34,545 bases of DNA from Rhodospirillales bacterium (lineage in GTDB: Bacteria > Pseudomonadota > Alphaproteobacteria > Rhodospirillales > UBA2165). Shown here piece by piece: positions 17,168 through 25,508 of the stretch. The notes under the pieces were generated by a model that did not search any database, was not told where the DNA came from, and worked only from the letters and a program-made list of their open reading frames with translations. The stretch covers positions 1 through 34,545 of the forward strand of contig JAOMCN010000023.1 in the NCBI GenBank assembly GCA_028345065.1, given 5' to 3'. The position numbers and the translations under genes are program-made. Position 1 is the first letter of the stretch. Each line of letters starts with the position of its first letter.

Positions 17168-18853
17168 TTAATGGGCAAATTCCCGAAAGTCCACTCGTTT
17201 TAGCGCATCGTGGGGACAGGCGCGGACGCAAGCGGGGCCACCTAGCTGGTCAGAGCACAGGTCGCATTTTGTGGCCTTCATTATCGGACGGTGTGTAGCT
17301 TCATCTACAACCGGCATTCCTTGTTTATCGGCAATCTGGACAAGACTTATATTTTCGTAAGGGCAGGAGTTGGCGCATGTGCCGCAGCCGATACATGTGT
17401 CATCATTGATGACCACCATTCCGCCGCTCATTGATCGGTGAATTGCTCCCGTTGGACAACCAATCATACAGACGGGGTCGGCGCAATGCATACAGGCATT
17501 TGCCACCATCCAGTTATCAACAATCTTGCCATGTCGCCGGAACCGTGGGTTGCCGTCGTGACCATTTGCGCAGGCGCGCACACAGTCATCACAGCGAACG
17601 CAACTATTCAGATCTATGACCATGGTTTGGCGACCATTGATAAATCTCTCATCAACCGCCCATTCAAGGAGCGCATCTTCAGCAACAGTCTTTTGGGAGG
17701 CTGCCTCAATGGTATTAACCGGTGGTTCAATGTTGGGGAATACATATTCTGCCAGGACTGACGCCGGCACACGGACTACGTCCACATATCCCAACGCACT
17801 TAAACCTGATCCCAATGCCAGATCCTCAGAGGCGTCTGGATTTTTCCATGCGTTGTATAGTGGGTGAAGGCCGAAATTATTACCTGCACCTAAATAGTTA
17901 ATCGTTTTAATGCCATTTCCGTGTTTAACGGTTTGTCTTGCAAATCCGGCCCGAACCATCAAGAGGCCATCCGGGTAATCTCCTTGACGGGCAATTACAG
18001 GTTCATCACTTTTTCCCTGACTACGGAGGCGCTGGAACGAAGTATACCAGTCGAAACTGCCGTAGGTCTCAAATATACACCGATCGGCGACATCCTTGAT
18101 TTGATCGTCATCCAAATGGCCAAATTCCTCTGATTCAAGCAAATGAGCCGCTAATGCCGTCTCCCGGTAGCGCTCATCAATCATACGTTTCCATTCGCTG
18201 TTATAGGCTCTTAGCTCGCGCAACCCCTGCCATCGGATTTCTAGCAACTCGGCATCTTCGTCGGCAAAAATGGTTGCCGTCCGGGGGATCCTGCCTAAAG
18301 CGGCAAGCTCGCCAAATAGCGCTCCTGTTTCTATTGCCCCGGTATTGTGTTTGTCCAAAATTGTGGGAATATCCTGAAGTACAACCCGTGCGCTTTCGTT
18401 CGATCCGCCTACCATTAATTCGTCTAACGAGTACTTCGAAGTGTCCCTTGTTTCTGGAAGCCAGTTACTTGTCCATAATTGCGAAAATGCCCCAAAAAGG
18501 GAGCGGGTATTTTCTTCACTGCGCCCAATAGAATCTCTCGGTAGAGAGGGCGATAATACAACTCGAAGTCTGCCACTCAAAACAAGGAAAGCGGAGTTGC
18601 CGTAATCACCCTCACGGACAACAATTTCGCCGGGCGTAAACTTAGCGATTCGGGTGTCATTCTTGAGTATACCACCTAAAGGAATATGCTTTGGAAACTT
18701 CTCACCATCAATGTCCTTTAATTGAGATTCGGACAAAAGGCGATCGACGTCTTGGTCTGTCATGTTTGAGTCAAACGGCTGTGCCCAACGCTGGGGTCGG
18801 GCCATCGTATGTTCCGCTGATTGCGGCTGAGTTTGAATTTGTTGCTCTGCCAT
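17168..18853 (-). CDS. Cyclic-nucleotide-binding domain - four-[4Fe-4S] ferredoxin fusion protein
   Basis: A 561-residue cytoplasmic protein with no Tat or Sec signal. The first CNB/CRP-like domain (about 65-215) shows PGEIVVREGDYGNSAFLVLSG and the phosphate-binding cassette FGELAALGRIPRTA (180-193; Glu182 and Arg191 are the usual nucleotide ligands), interrupted by a 70-residue insert at about 102-172. A second CNB-like domain (about 265-390) lacks the PRTA cassette and looks degenerate. The C-terminal third is a HybA/DmsB/NrfC-type ferredoxin with sixteen Cys in four sets (418/421/424/428, 454/457/462/466, 487/490/493/497, 530/533/542/546). No partner molybdoenzyme or hydrogenase is present. 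It probably relays electrons between the reductase and the cytochrome b and may be gated by cAMP or cGMP. Confidence 0.92.
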   Translation of the reverse strand: MAEQQIQTQPQSAEHTMARPQRWAQPFDSNMTDQDVDRLLSESQLKDIDGEKFPKHIPLGGILKNDTRIAKFTPGEIVVREGDYGNSAFLVLSGRLRVVLSPSLPRDSIGRSEENTRSLFGAFSQLWTSNWLPETRDTSKYSLDELMVGGSNESARVVLQDIPTILDKHNTGAIETGALFGELAALGRIPRTATIFADEDAELLEIRWQGLRELRAYNSEWKRMIDERYRETALAAHLLESEEFGHLDDDQIKDVADRCIFETYGSFDWYTSFQRLRSQGKSDEPVIARQGDYPDGLLMVRAGFARQTVKHGNGIKTINYLGAGNNFGLHPLYNAWKNPDASEDLALGSGLSALGYVDVVRVPASVLAEYVFPNIEPPVNTIEAASQKTVAEDALLEWAVDERFINGRQTMVIDLNSCVRCDDCVRACANGHDGNPRFRRHGKIVDNWMVANACMHCADPVCMIGCPTGAIHRSMSGGMVVINDDTCIGCGTCANSCPYENISLVQIADKQGMPVVDEATHRPIMKATKCDLCSDQLGGPACVRACPHDALKRVDFREFAH

Positions 18854-18923
18854 GCTCGTCTACCTGATCACCGTTTATTTAAGAGTGTCATTTGCTCAGA
18901 GTTATGCGGTTAATTTGAGAAGT

Positions 18924-19856
18924 CTATTTAAATTTTTTCGGCAAATTTCCACCAACAACACCAGACAAGTCTTTATCTGCTATTGCCGCAGCCAAGGCCC
19001 GCCCATTATCAGGTGTGGGAGAGGCAATAACTTTTTCTGCCGCAGAAACCTGTCCAGCCACGCTTTTAAGCAACTTAGTTGCGGCGGCTATTTTTTTCTG
19101 TTGTGCAGCTTTATAGCCGGCATGGCTAGACTTTGAAACTGCCGCTGAAGCACTTACCAGGTTGGCTGCCTGCCCAACTACGAACATCCGAGCCATTTCG
19201 GCCGGCGTCATAGCCTGATTTTCGGTAACCTTCGGTGGATAAAAACGGTGCCGCACCGAACCTTGACTGTATTTGACCAACTCAAAATCAGCATTCATCG
19301 GGTGACCTGCATCAAGCATGGCCTTGATGTTGTCCCCTGTGAGGTTCTCTTTAGTCAAGCCGTGACAAGAATTACAGTTGGCTGCAACGTCGAATAACTG
19401 GCTTGGCCATATCATCCCTTTAGCGGAGGCCGCAACAATTTTTTCGGCTTTGGGGGCTTTTTTATTATGAATACTAATCCATTCCGAAGCCGCGCCATGG
19501 CAACTCTCGCAACTTGGTCCTGCAACTAATTTGAATTTTTTACCTTTTTTGACTGAAGTATAGTGGCAACTCGCGCACAGGGCCGTCCTTTTCATTGATT
19601 TTCCGCCCACGGCCTTTACAATTTTTTTTGCTTTTTTGGATTTATGTACTTTCTTGAACGATTTTGCGTGTTTCGTTCCCGACCATACTTTTGCTTCAGC
19701 CTTATGACATTCCTGGCATTTTTTCGGCCCGAGCTTAAATGGCTCAGCATATGATTCGGCGCTATTAACAAATAAGAGAAATCCTGCAAGTACCCCAATA
19801 AAGAGTATAGGAAGACGTTGACGTGCAATTACTTCAAAACGTTTTAAAAGGTACAT
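18924..19856 (-). CDS. Lys-rich tetraheme cytochrome c (c554-like)
   Basis: A 310-residue exported cytochrome and the first gene of the operon. The ATG at 19856 is chosen because GGAG lies nine bases upstream; a TTG at 19871 sits at that ribosome site itself. The signal peptide has its hydrophobic core at about 16-32, with cleavage expected near SYA (35-37). Four CxxCH motifs are at Cys47, 94, 116 and 161, in the c554/cytochrome-c-family arrangement. The region between hemes 1 and 2 is extremely basic (KSFKKVHKSKKAKKIVK), and the C-terminal 100 residues are Ala/Lys-rich helices without hemes. The charge is opposite to the acidic inserts of the decaheme and pentaheme proteins, so it is a plausible soluble periplasmic shuttle between them (inference). 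Confidence 0.92.
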   Translation of the reverse strand: MYLLKRFEVIARQRLPILFIGVLAGFLLFVNSAESYAEPFKLGPKKCQECHKAEAKVWSGTKHAKSFKKVHKSKKAKKIVKAVGGKSMKRTALCASCHYTSVKKGKKFKLVAGPSCESCHGAASEWISIHNKKAPKAEKIVAASAKGMIWPSQLFDVAANCNSCHGLTKENLTGDNIKAMLDAGHPMNADFELVKYSQGSVRHRFYPPKVTENQAMTPAEMARMFVVGQAANLVSASAAVSKSSHAGYKAAQQKKIAAATKLLKSVAGQVSAAEKVIASPTPDNGRALAAAIADKDLSGVVGGNLPKKFK

Positions 19857-20010
19857 GATCGGCTTCTCCAATAAGAGCTAAGTACTCAACATTTATCCAC
19901 GCTACCCCATTTTGTACAATTCTTAAAAGGAAGTCGAGCCTTTGGGGTAAAAATCTGGATTAAAACGTGTAATTTTTTGAAACAATCTTGCAAAAATCAA
20001 AAAAACTGGG

Positions 20011-20050
20011 AGTCAAGTTTCTATTGTAGAAGTCAAGTTACGATTGTAAT
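20011..20050. repeat. Tandem pair of 20-bp direct repeats upstream of the cytochrome operon
   Basis: Units AGTCAAGTTTCTATTGTAGA (20011-20030) and AGTCAAGTTACGATTGTAAT (20031-20050) are head-to-tail and match at 16 of 20 positions, with AGTCAAGTT and ATTGTA conserved. The 20-bp period is close to two helical turns, which would put two regulator protomers on the same face. The repeats start about 155 bp before the tetraheme start codon and end about 150 bp before gdhA. They are a candidate operator for either gene. Confidence 0.55.
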
Positions 20051-20093
20051 TGCTGTTCAGGGCACAAGTCATAGGTCAGGGCAAATTTCACCT

Positions 20094-20121
20094 GGCAACT
20101 GATTCGTTTCAATGGGTTGCC
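20094..20121. promoter_or_regulatory. Inverted repeat GGCAAC-N16-GTTGCC overlapping the predicted gdhA -35
   Basis: GGCAAC at 20094-20099 and GTTGCC at 20116-20121 are perfect inverted arms with centres 22 bp apart. The right arm overlaps the predicted -35 box of gdhA, a typical place for a dyad-binding regulator. Six-base arms could arise by chance. Confidence 0.35.
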
Positions 20122-20144
20122 GAAGACTAAATCTGTAGTATAAG
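20117..20144 (+). promoter_or_regulatory. Candidate sigma-70-type promoter of gdhA
   Basis: TTGCCG at 20117-20122 (four of six to the -35 consensus), a 16-bp spacer, and TATAAG at 20139-20144 (five of six to the -10). It would start RNA near 20151 and leave a leader of about 48 bases. Prediction only. Confidence 0.4.
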
Positions 20145-20198
20145 AAAGTGAATAAATTATATTTAGCTGTTCGTAATAACATTATACTGGGGGAGAAC

Positions 20199-21569
20199 AT
20201 GTCAAAGCTTCACACGGGCGATTCTAAAACGAAGGAATACCTTCAACGTTACATTGAAGGTGTTGAGAAGAGAAATCCAGGGCAACCTGAGTTTTGCCAG
20301 GCAGTTAACGAAGTGGCTAGCACAGTGTTTCCATACCTCGCCGATAAGCCAGAGTATCATGAGAACCAGATTTTGGAGCGAATGGCAGAGCCAGAACGTG
20401 TAATCTCTTTCCGTGTTCCCTGGACAGATGATGATGGGCGTATTCGCACAAATCGAGGATGGCGTGTCCAGTTTAATTCTGCGATAGGACCTTACAAGGG
20501 TGGCGTTCGATTTCATCCGTCAGTTAATGAATCAATTCTCAAGTTTTTGGGATTTGAGCAGACCTTCAAAAATAGTTTAACGGGCTTGCCCATGGGTGGC
20601 GGTAAAGGCGGTGCAAACTTCAACCCCAAAGGGAAATCCGATAATGAGGTGATGCGCTTTTGCCAGTCATTTATTACTGAGTTGTACAGACACATTGGAG
20701 AAGATACCGATGTACCGGCTGGTGACATTGGCGTTGGGGGGCGTGAGATTGGTTTTATGTTCGGCCAGTATAAGCGCATAACGAACCGTTTTGTGGGGGT
20801 TCTCACTGGAAAAGGTCTTGAATTTGGCGGCTCTAAAATGCGAACAGAGGCCACCGGTTATGGTGCAATCTTCTTTCTCCGCAACATGTTGGCCCAACAC
20901 AAGGATAGCATTGAAGGAAAGAGTGTGCTGATTTCAGGTTCAGGTAACGTCGCAACGCATGCTTGCGAAAAAGTTCTACAGTTAGGTGGTAAGGCACTAA
21001 CGATGTCTGATTCCGGTGGCTTCATTCATTGCGCCGATGGTTTTTCCCAAGAGCAAATTGACTGGGTCAAGGAATTGAAGACGGTCCGTCGCGGAAGAGT
21101 TTCTGAAGCTGCTGACGAGTTTAATAACATTACATTCCAGGAGGGTCGCCCTTGGGGCGTTGCCGGGGATTGTGCAGTTCCATCAGCAACGCAGAATGAA
21201 GTTAGTGCCGACGATGCCAAGACTTTAATGAAGAATGGAGTTAAGGCAGTGGCAGAAGCTGCTAACATGCCTTGCGAGCAGGCAGCCGTGGACGCTTTTG
21301 TTGATGCCGGTGTTATGTTTGGGCCGGCAAAGGCCGTTAACGCAGGTGGTGTTGGCGTCTCGGGTCTTGAAATGAGCCAGAACAGCGCCCGAATAGCATG
21401 GGGAGAAGACGAACTTCGTAAGTTGCTAGAGGACATGATGAGGGACATTCATGACTCTTGTGTGCAGTACGGCGAATCAAAATCGGGCCCTGTCGACTAC
21501 TTGGCTGGGGCCAACATTGCAGGTTTTGTGAAAGTTGCTGATGCGATGTTGAGTTATGGACACGTTTAA
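20199..21569 (+). CDS. gdhA: NADP-type glutamate dehydrogenase
   Basis: A hexameric class-I glutamate dehydrogenase of 456 residues, making glutamate from 2-oxoglutarate and ammonia. The ATG at 20199 is chosen because GGGGGAG lies five bases before it and the protein then starts like family members (E. coli GdhA is 447 residues); an upstream ATG at 20148 adds 17 unsupported residues. Key segments are GLPMGGGKGGANFNPKG (about 129-145, including Lys136), DVPAGDIGVGGREIG, and the nucleotide-binding GSGNVATHACEK. NADP preference is inferred from similarity to the GdhA branch. It diverges from the cytochrome operon and ends at a good terminator. Its role in assimilating ammonia from the flanking amidase-type pathways is plausible. 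Confidence 0.96.
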   Translation: MSKLHTGDSKTKEYLQRYIEGVEKRNPGQPEFCQAVNEVASTVFPYLADKPEYHENQILERMAEPERVISFRVPWTDDDGRIRTNRGWRVQFNSAIGPYKGGVRFHPSVNESILKFLGFEQTFKNSLTGLPMGGGKGGANFNPKGKSDNEVMRFCQSFITELYRHIGEDTDVPAGDIGVGGREIGFMFGQYKRITNRFVGVLTGKGLEFGGSKMRTEATGYGAIFFLRNMLAQHKDSIEGKSVLISGSGNVATHACEKVLQLGGKALTMSDSGGFIHCADGFSQEQIDWVKELKTVRRGRVSEAADEFNNITFQEGRPWGVAGDCAVPSATQNEVSADDAKTLMKNGVKAVAEAANMPCEQAAVDAFVDAGVMFGPAKAVNAGGVGVSGLEMSQNSARIAWGEDELRKLLEDMMRDIHDSCVQYGESKSGPVDYLAGANIAGFVKVADAMLSYGHV

Positions 21570-21613
21570 CGTGATCTAAATATGGCTGGCGTTATGCTGG
21601 CGCACTTAAGCAA

Positions 21614-21656
21614 AGCAGGCCTCTGCCCATGTGTTGGTTAGGGGCCTGTTTCATTT
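21614..21656 (+). terminator. Rho-independent terminator of gdhA
   Basis: AGCAGGCCTCT (21614-21624) can pair with AGGGGCCTGTT (21640-21650) over 11 positions, two of them G-T wobbles, with a 15-base loop, followed by TCATTT. It lies 45 bp after the gdhA stop and 130 bp before the end of the convergent CoxL-like gene. Confidence 0.7.
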
Positions 21657-21783
21657 GGCAAAACCAGAAGCACCAAACGAAATAAGTATATTCTGGGCGA
21701 ACCTATGATTAATTGTGGGAATGCTTAAAGAAAAGAATCTACATCCGACGCTGCGATCGTTTGTTGGGAACAAATCTTTCGAA

Positions 21784-24108
21784 TCAATGACCAGCATTTT
21801 TAATCACCGCCCAGGTTTTCTGGGATGTGACTGGCATGTCCAAATGCTTAATACCTAATAGGGAGAGAGCATCCACCACCGCATTTACAACGGCAGGCAT
21901 CGCGCACGCTGTTCCGACTTCGCCAGCCCCCTTTGAGCCCATAGGGTTAACTTTGGTGACGGTTGGATTATCTGCCAATTCAAAGGGGCAGAAGTCGCTA
22001 GCGCGCGGCATGGCGTAATCAAGGAATGAGCCAGTTTGCATTTGGCCTGTTTCGGGGTCATAGAGAATACCTTCCATCAAAACTTGGCCTGCACCCTGTC
22101 CGATACCCCCGTATATTTGACCATTCAGTAGTAGCGGATTGATGACGTTTCCGACATCGCTCACGCCGATATACCGGATGATATCTACTTTTCCAGTATC
22201 CATATCAACTTCCACCTCACACGCGTGGCAACCACTTGGAAAATTGGGGGCAGCGGATTCAAAGTGGGCGTTTACAGAGAGGTCCCCCCCTATCCCGTTC
22301 GGCAATTGATCCCCCGAGAATACCACGCCAACTATTCTCTCCCAGGAAACAGAGCGATCGGTCCCGGCGACTTCAAAGGAACCATTTGAAAACTCGATAT
22401 CACTGGAGCCAGCCTCTAGGAGGTATGCTGCAACATGCCGGCCCTTCTCAATTATGGCCTCTGATGCAATGCGTGCAGCGCTTGTTCCTAGAGAAGACAC
22501 GCGGGAACCTCCGGTTCCATTCCCTTGCTCCATTTTATCGGTGTCGCCTTCATGGATGACGATTTTATTAGCATCGATGCCTAACAATTGACTGACCACT
22601 TGTCTGTACATGGTTGGGTGTCCCTGGCCATGCTCCGTTGTTCCCGCATAGACATTAACATTGCCATTAGTATCAAAAGAAATGTCGGCAAATTCGGTGC
22701 CGGCACCTGCAGCGTTTTCAACATTATTGGCAACACCCAGGCCCCGGTATTTTCCCCTAGCCTTCGAACTTTTACGACGCTCCTCAAAATTCTTATGACC
22801 GATCAGCCTAAGTGCGTCTTCAAAGTTACGCTCAAAGTCACCGCAATCATACGTGGGTCCCAAAGGGGTCTTATAAGGCATATCGCCGGGACTGATGAAG
22901 TTCTGGCGCCGTAATTCAAAACGGTCAATACCCGTTTCGGCTGAAGCCACATCTATCAACCGCTCTAAAACATACGCAACATCTGGGCGATTGGATCCAC
23001 GATAGGGATTGGTCGATCCGGTATGTGTAAAGACACCTTTAATTGTTAAGTGGACGGCAGGTGTGGTGTAGACCCCCACTAAACCCCCATTGCTCAAGAT
23101 CGTATGCATTAACGCTAGAGGAGACAAATATGTTCCTAGGTTGGCTATTGTAGTAACCCTGAGACCCAAAAATATTCCATTTTCATCTAGGGCGAGCTCG
23201 GCATCCGAAATTTTATCCCGACCGTGGTAGTCACTTAGGATCGAGTCAGTACGCTCATTTTCCCACTTCACGGGCCTATGCAGTTTACGGGATGCCCAAA
23301 CGGTTAGAAGGGTTTCCGCATAGACACCCTTCATACCAAAACTGCCACCCATATTTCCGGTAATAACCCGGAAATTATTTTCCGCATCATTAAATATCAA
23401 TTCAGCTAGTGTCTTTCGCATGCCGAATGCACCCTGTGTACCGACGTATACTGTACAGTGGCCAGATGCTGGATCGTAATTAGCGTTGGTTCCGCGGGCT
23501 TCAATTGTATTAGCCGAAGAGCGGTTAACAATTGACCGCAATTTTACGATGTATTTTGCTGCGGTGAATGCAGCCTCCGTAGCCTCTCTATCACCCATTT
23601 CCTGCTTGAAACTCAAGTTATCAGGACGGTCAGGCCACACCTGAGGGGCGCCATCTTCCATTGCCACCTCAGCGTCAACTACAGCTGGAAGGATCTGGTA
23701 ATCAACTTCAACCATTTCTGCCGCATCTTTTGCTTGGTCCAGGGTTTCCGCAACCACAAAAGCAACTTCCTCTCCAACAAATTTTACAACTTCATTCGCC
23801 AATGCTAGGCGGGTTGGATGGTAAACTGAACCTACATCAAAGTTGGGTATAGGGGGTACGACTAATGGAAGTTTACCGAGGTTTTCCGCTCGGTAGTCTT
23901 GACCTGTCAGTACAGCAAGTACGCCGGGTGCGGCTATCGCAGCTGAGGTGGTAATAGAGTTGATTTGGGCATGAGCATGGGGAGATCTCAATACATAGCC
24001 GTACGCCTGGTTTGGGAGGGTTACGTCACCCGTATAACGACCTTCGCCTCTTAATAGTATTGGGTCTTCGTGTCGGGGAATTGGTTGACCTATCGAAACT
24101 ATGCCCAT
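21784..24108 (-). CDS. Xanthine dehydrogenase/CO dehydrogenase-family molybdopterin-binding large subunit (CoxL-like, not form I)
   Basis: A 774-residue molybdenum hydroxylase large subunit. It starts with IGQPIPRHEDPILLRGEGRY, as CoxL/aldehyde-oxidase-type subunits do, with AAGAGG before the ATG. Motifs seen are the molybdopterin segment MGGSFGMKG (253-261), the active-site loop NPYRGSNRP (367-375), and the catalytic-Glu segment GSKGAGEVGT (Glu730). Form I CO dehydrogenase has AYRCSFR in the loop, so CO oxidation is unlikely; the loop is closer to the form II/aryl-aldehyde-type sequence AYRGAGR. The [2Fe-2S] and FAD subunits are not adjacent: gdhA lies on one side and the betaine transporter on the other. 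It either works with subunits encoded elsewhere or is a remnant of a split operon. Confidence 0.9.
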   Translation of the reverse strand: MGIVSIGQPIPRHEDPILLRGEGRYTGDVTLPNQAYGYVLRSPHAHAQINSITTSAAIAAPGVLAVLTGQDYRAENLGKLPLVVPPIPNFDVGSVYHPTRLALANEVVKFVGEEVAFVVAETLDQAKDAAEMVEVDYQILPAVVDAEVAMEDGAPQVWPDRPDNLSFKQEMGDREATEAAFTAAKYIVKLRSIVNRSSANTIEARGTNANYDPASGHCTVYVGTQGAFGMRKTLAELIFNDAENNFRVITGNMGGSFGMKGVYAETLLTVWASRKLHRPVKWENERTDSILSDYHGRDKISDAELALDENGIFLGLRVTTIANLGTYLSPLALMHTILSNGGLVGVYTTPAVHLTIKGVFTHTGSTNPYRGSNRPDVAYVLERLIDVASAETGIDRFELRRQNFISPGDMPYKTPLGPTYDCGDFERNFEDALRLIGHKNFEERRKSSKARGKYRGLGVANNVENAAGAGTEFADISFDTNGNVNVYAGTTEHGQGHPTMYRQVVSQLLGIDANKIVIHEGDTDKMEQGNGTGGSRVSSLGTSAARIASEAIIEKGRHVAAYLLEAGSSDIEFSNGSFEVAGTDRSVSWERIVGVVFSGDQLPNGIGGDLSVNAHFESAAPNFPSGCHACEVEVDMDTGKVDIIRYIGVSDVGNVINPLLLNGQIYGGIGQGAGQVLMEGILYDPETGQMQTGSFLDYAMPRASDFCPFELADNPTVTKVNPMGSKGAGEVGTACAMPAVVNAVVDALSLLGIKHLDMPVTSQKTWAVIKNAGH

Positions 24109-24461
24109 TACTTAAAACCTCTTAGACAATTAATGAAACGTTGATTTGAAGTGTGCTTAATTCAGACAGAATTATTATGTTTACACAATCAGTTTGATAG
24201 ATAGAAAAATATTATATCGTCCAAACTTTTAAATACGGCACTCTAATATTTTCATGCAGGCAACGCGCTGAAGTAACTGGCTTCCTCCCGGCACGTTAAT
24301 TGAGAAGGGGTGTCGACATTTACGTTATAAATTTAAAAGTGTTTATTGGAGGGGTCACCTTGACAAATCTGCGTTTTATTTAATTTTTTTTACCTTTTAA
24401 GTATGTGCCGTTTTGCAGAGTGCACCTTAAGTGAGGTTAAATTAGAAACCTCCCGTCGTTT
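24109..24461. other. Intergenic region between the CoxL-like gene and the betaine transporter
   Basis: 353 bp, AT-rich, with no supported gene. It should hold the promoter of the CoxL-like gene (minus strand) and the 3' end of the proV transcript. No convincing hairpin terminator is visible. A TTGACA word at 24360-24365 (plus strand) has no downstream gene in that direction. Confidence 0.6.
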
Positions 24462-25508
24462 TTACGTATAAGATCCGGTGCGACCGCTATCGTCGATTGG
24501 TCTCGTGAGGGCAGCTATGATTGTGTTCAAGTCAACAGAACCAACAGGTTTAGCGTTATGTGTGACTATTGCAGTCGTGGCGTCGGCTTTTGAAAGCACC
24601 TGCAGAGCATCTTCTATCACCATATCCCGTTCAATCTTTGGCCCGTTCTCCGAGGTTTTGTCGTCCATTATGGCAGCCACTTGGAGGACACGGCCACGGT
24701 TAATATTTTTAGTAAAATCGGTAACATAGTCATCAGCAGGATTTAGGATGATGTCCTGCGGTGAACCAGTTTGTACGATGGTTCCATCACGGAGGATAGC
24801 AATCCGGTCTCCGATGCGTAGCGCTTCATCTAGATCGTGGGTAATAAAAACAATGGTTTTTTTTAGTTCTTCTTGTAAACCTAAAAGAACATCTTGCATT
24901 TCCTCTCGGATGAGAGGGTCTAATGCCGAGAACGCCTCATCCATTAGAAGAATTTCGGCGTCCGTTGCGAGCGCACGTGCTAAGCCAACGCGCTGCTGCA
25001 TGCCCCCAGAAAGTTGAGCAGGATAGTAGCTTTCAAAGCCCGTTAACCCCACACGGTCAATCCACTTCTGGCTGCGTTCATGGATTTCGTCCTTCGCAGA
25101 ACTTTGGATAACCAGACCATACGCAACATTGTCTGTGATCGTACGGTGCGGCAGCAAAGCAAATTTTTGAAAAACCATGGAGGCCCGAAAACGCCGAAAA
25201 TCTCGCAATTCATTCTTGCCCATTTCTATAACATTGCGGCCATCCACAATAATTTCACCGGCAGTAGGTTCTATCAGCCTATTGAAGTGTCGAATCAAGG
25301 TGGATTTGCCTGATCCCGATAGCCCCATAATGACCTGGACCCCACCGGCCGCAATATCGAGGCTCACATCATTTAAACCCAATACGTGACCGTGTTCGTC
25401 TAGCAAGGTTTGTTTTGATGTTCCGTTCCTGATGTGGCTGATCATGCTGGCTGGGTTTGCGCCAAAAATCTTATAAAGATTTTTTATTTTGACTTTGATC
25501 TCAGACAT
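24462..25508 (-). CDS. proV: Glycine betaine/proline-type ABC transporter ATP-binding protein (ProV/OpuAA family)
   Basis: A 348-residue ATPase of a quaternary-amine importer. The ATG at 25508 overlaps the permease stop (ATGTCTGA) and follows GGAAGGTGG, so it is preferred to an upstream start at 25568 inside the permease gene. Visible are Walker A GLSGSGKST (62-70), signature LSGGMQQRVGLARAL, Walker B ILLMDEAFSALDP, and a C-terminal CBS-like regulatory region (about 265-335, RDMVIEDALQVLSKADATTAIV). The long N-terminus (KIKNLYKIFGANPASMISHIRNG) is typical of ProV/OpuAA. It is the last gene of the X-W-V operon. The likely function is uptake of betaine-like osmolytes for osmoprotection or as carbon/nitrogen source. 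Confidence 0.93.
   Translation of the reverse strand: MSEIKVKIKNLYKIFGANPASMISHIRNGTSKQTLLDEHGHVLGLNDVSLDIAAGGVQVIMGLSGSGKSTLIRHFNRLIEPTAGEIIVDGRNVIEMGKNELRDFRRFRASMVFQKFALLPHRTITDNVAYGLVIQSSAKDEIHERSQKWIDRVGLTGFESYYPAQLSGGMQQRVGLARALATDAEILLMDEAFSALDPLIREEMQDVLLGLQEELKKTIVFITHDLDEALRIGDRIAILRDGTIVQTGSPQDIILNPADDYVTDFTKNINRGRVLQVAAIMDDKTSENGPKIERDMVIEDALQVLSKADATTAIVTHNAKPVGSVDLNTIIAALTRPIDDSGRTGSYT

Larger units (their letters stand above)
19857..20198. other. Divergent intergenic region between cytochrome operon and gdhA
   Basis: A 342-bp AT-rich region without a supported gene. It must hold the promoters of both the cytochrome operon (minus) and gdhA (plus). It contains a tandem 20-bp repeat (20011-20050), an inverted repeat (20094-20121) and a plausible gdhA promoter (20117-20144). 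I do not see a convincing promoter on the minus strand. Confidence 0.7.

Noticed and set aside
9198-19856. Calling the cytochrome operon an MtrCAB/PioAB or Hmc/Qrc system
   Set aside because: No MtrB/PioB-type barrel, no NrfD subunit and no surface decaheme lipoprotein are present; only generic electron-transfer parts are shared.
19980-20003. Possible FNR/Anr or CRP half-sites (TTG...ATCAA) near the cytochrome operon
   Set aside because: TTGCAAAAATCAA has the wrong spacer and only partial arms compared with TTGAT-N4-ATCAA; AT-rich runs make such matches common.
21784-24108. CO dehydrogenase (coxL) call
   Set aside because: The active-site loop lacks the form I Cys (YRCSFR), and coxS and coxM are absent.
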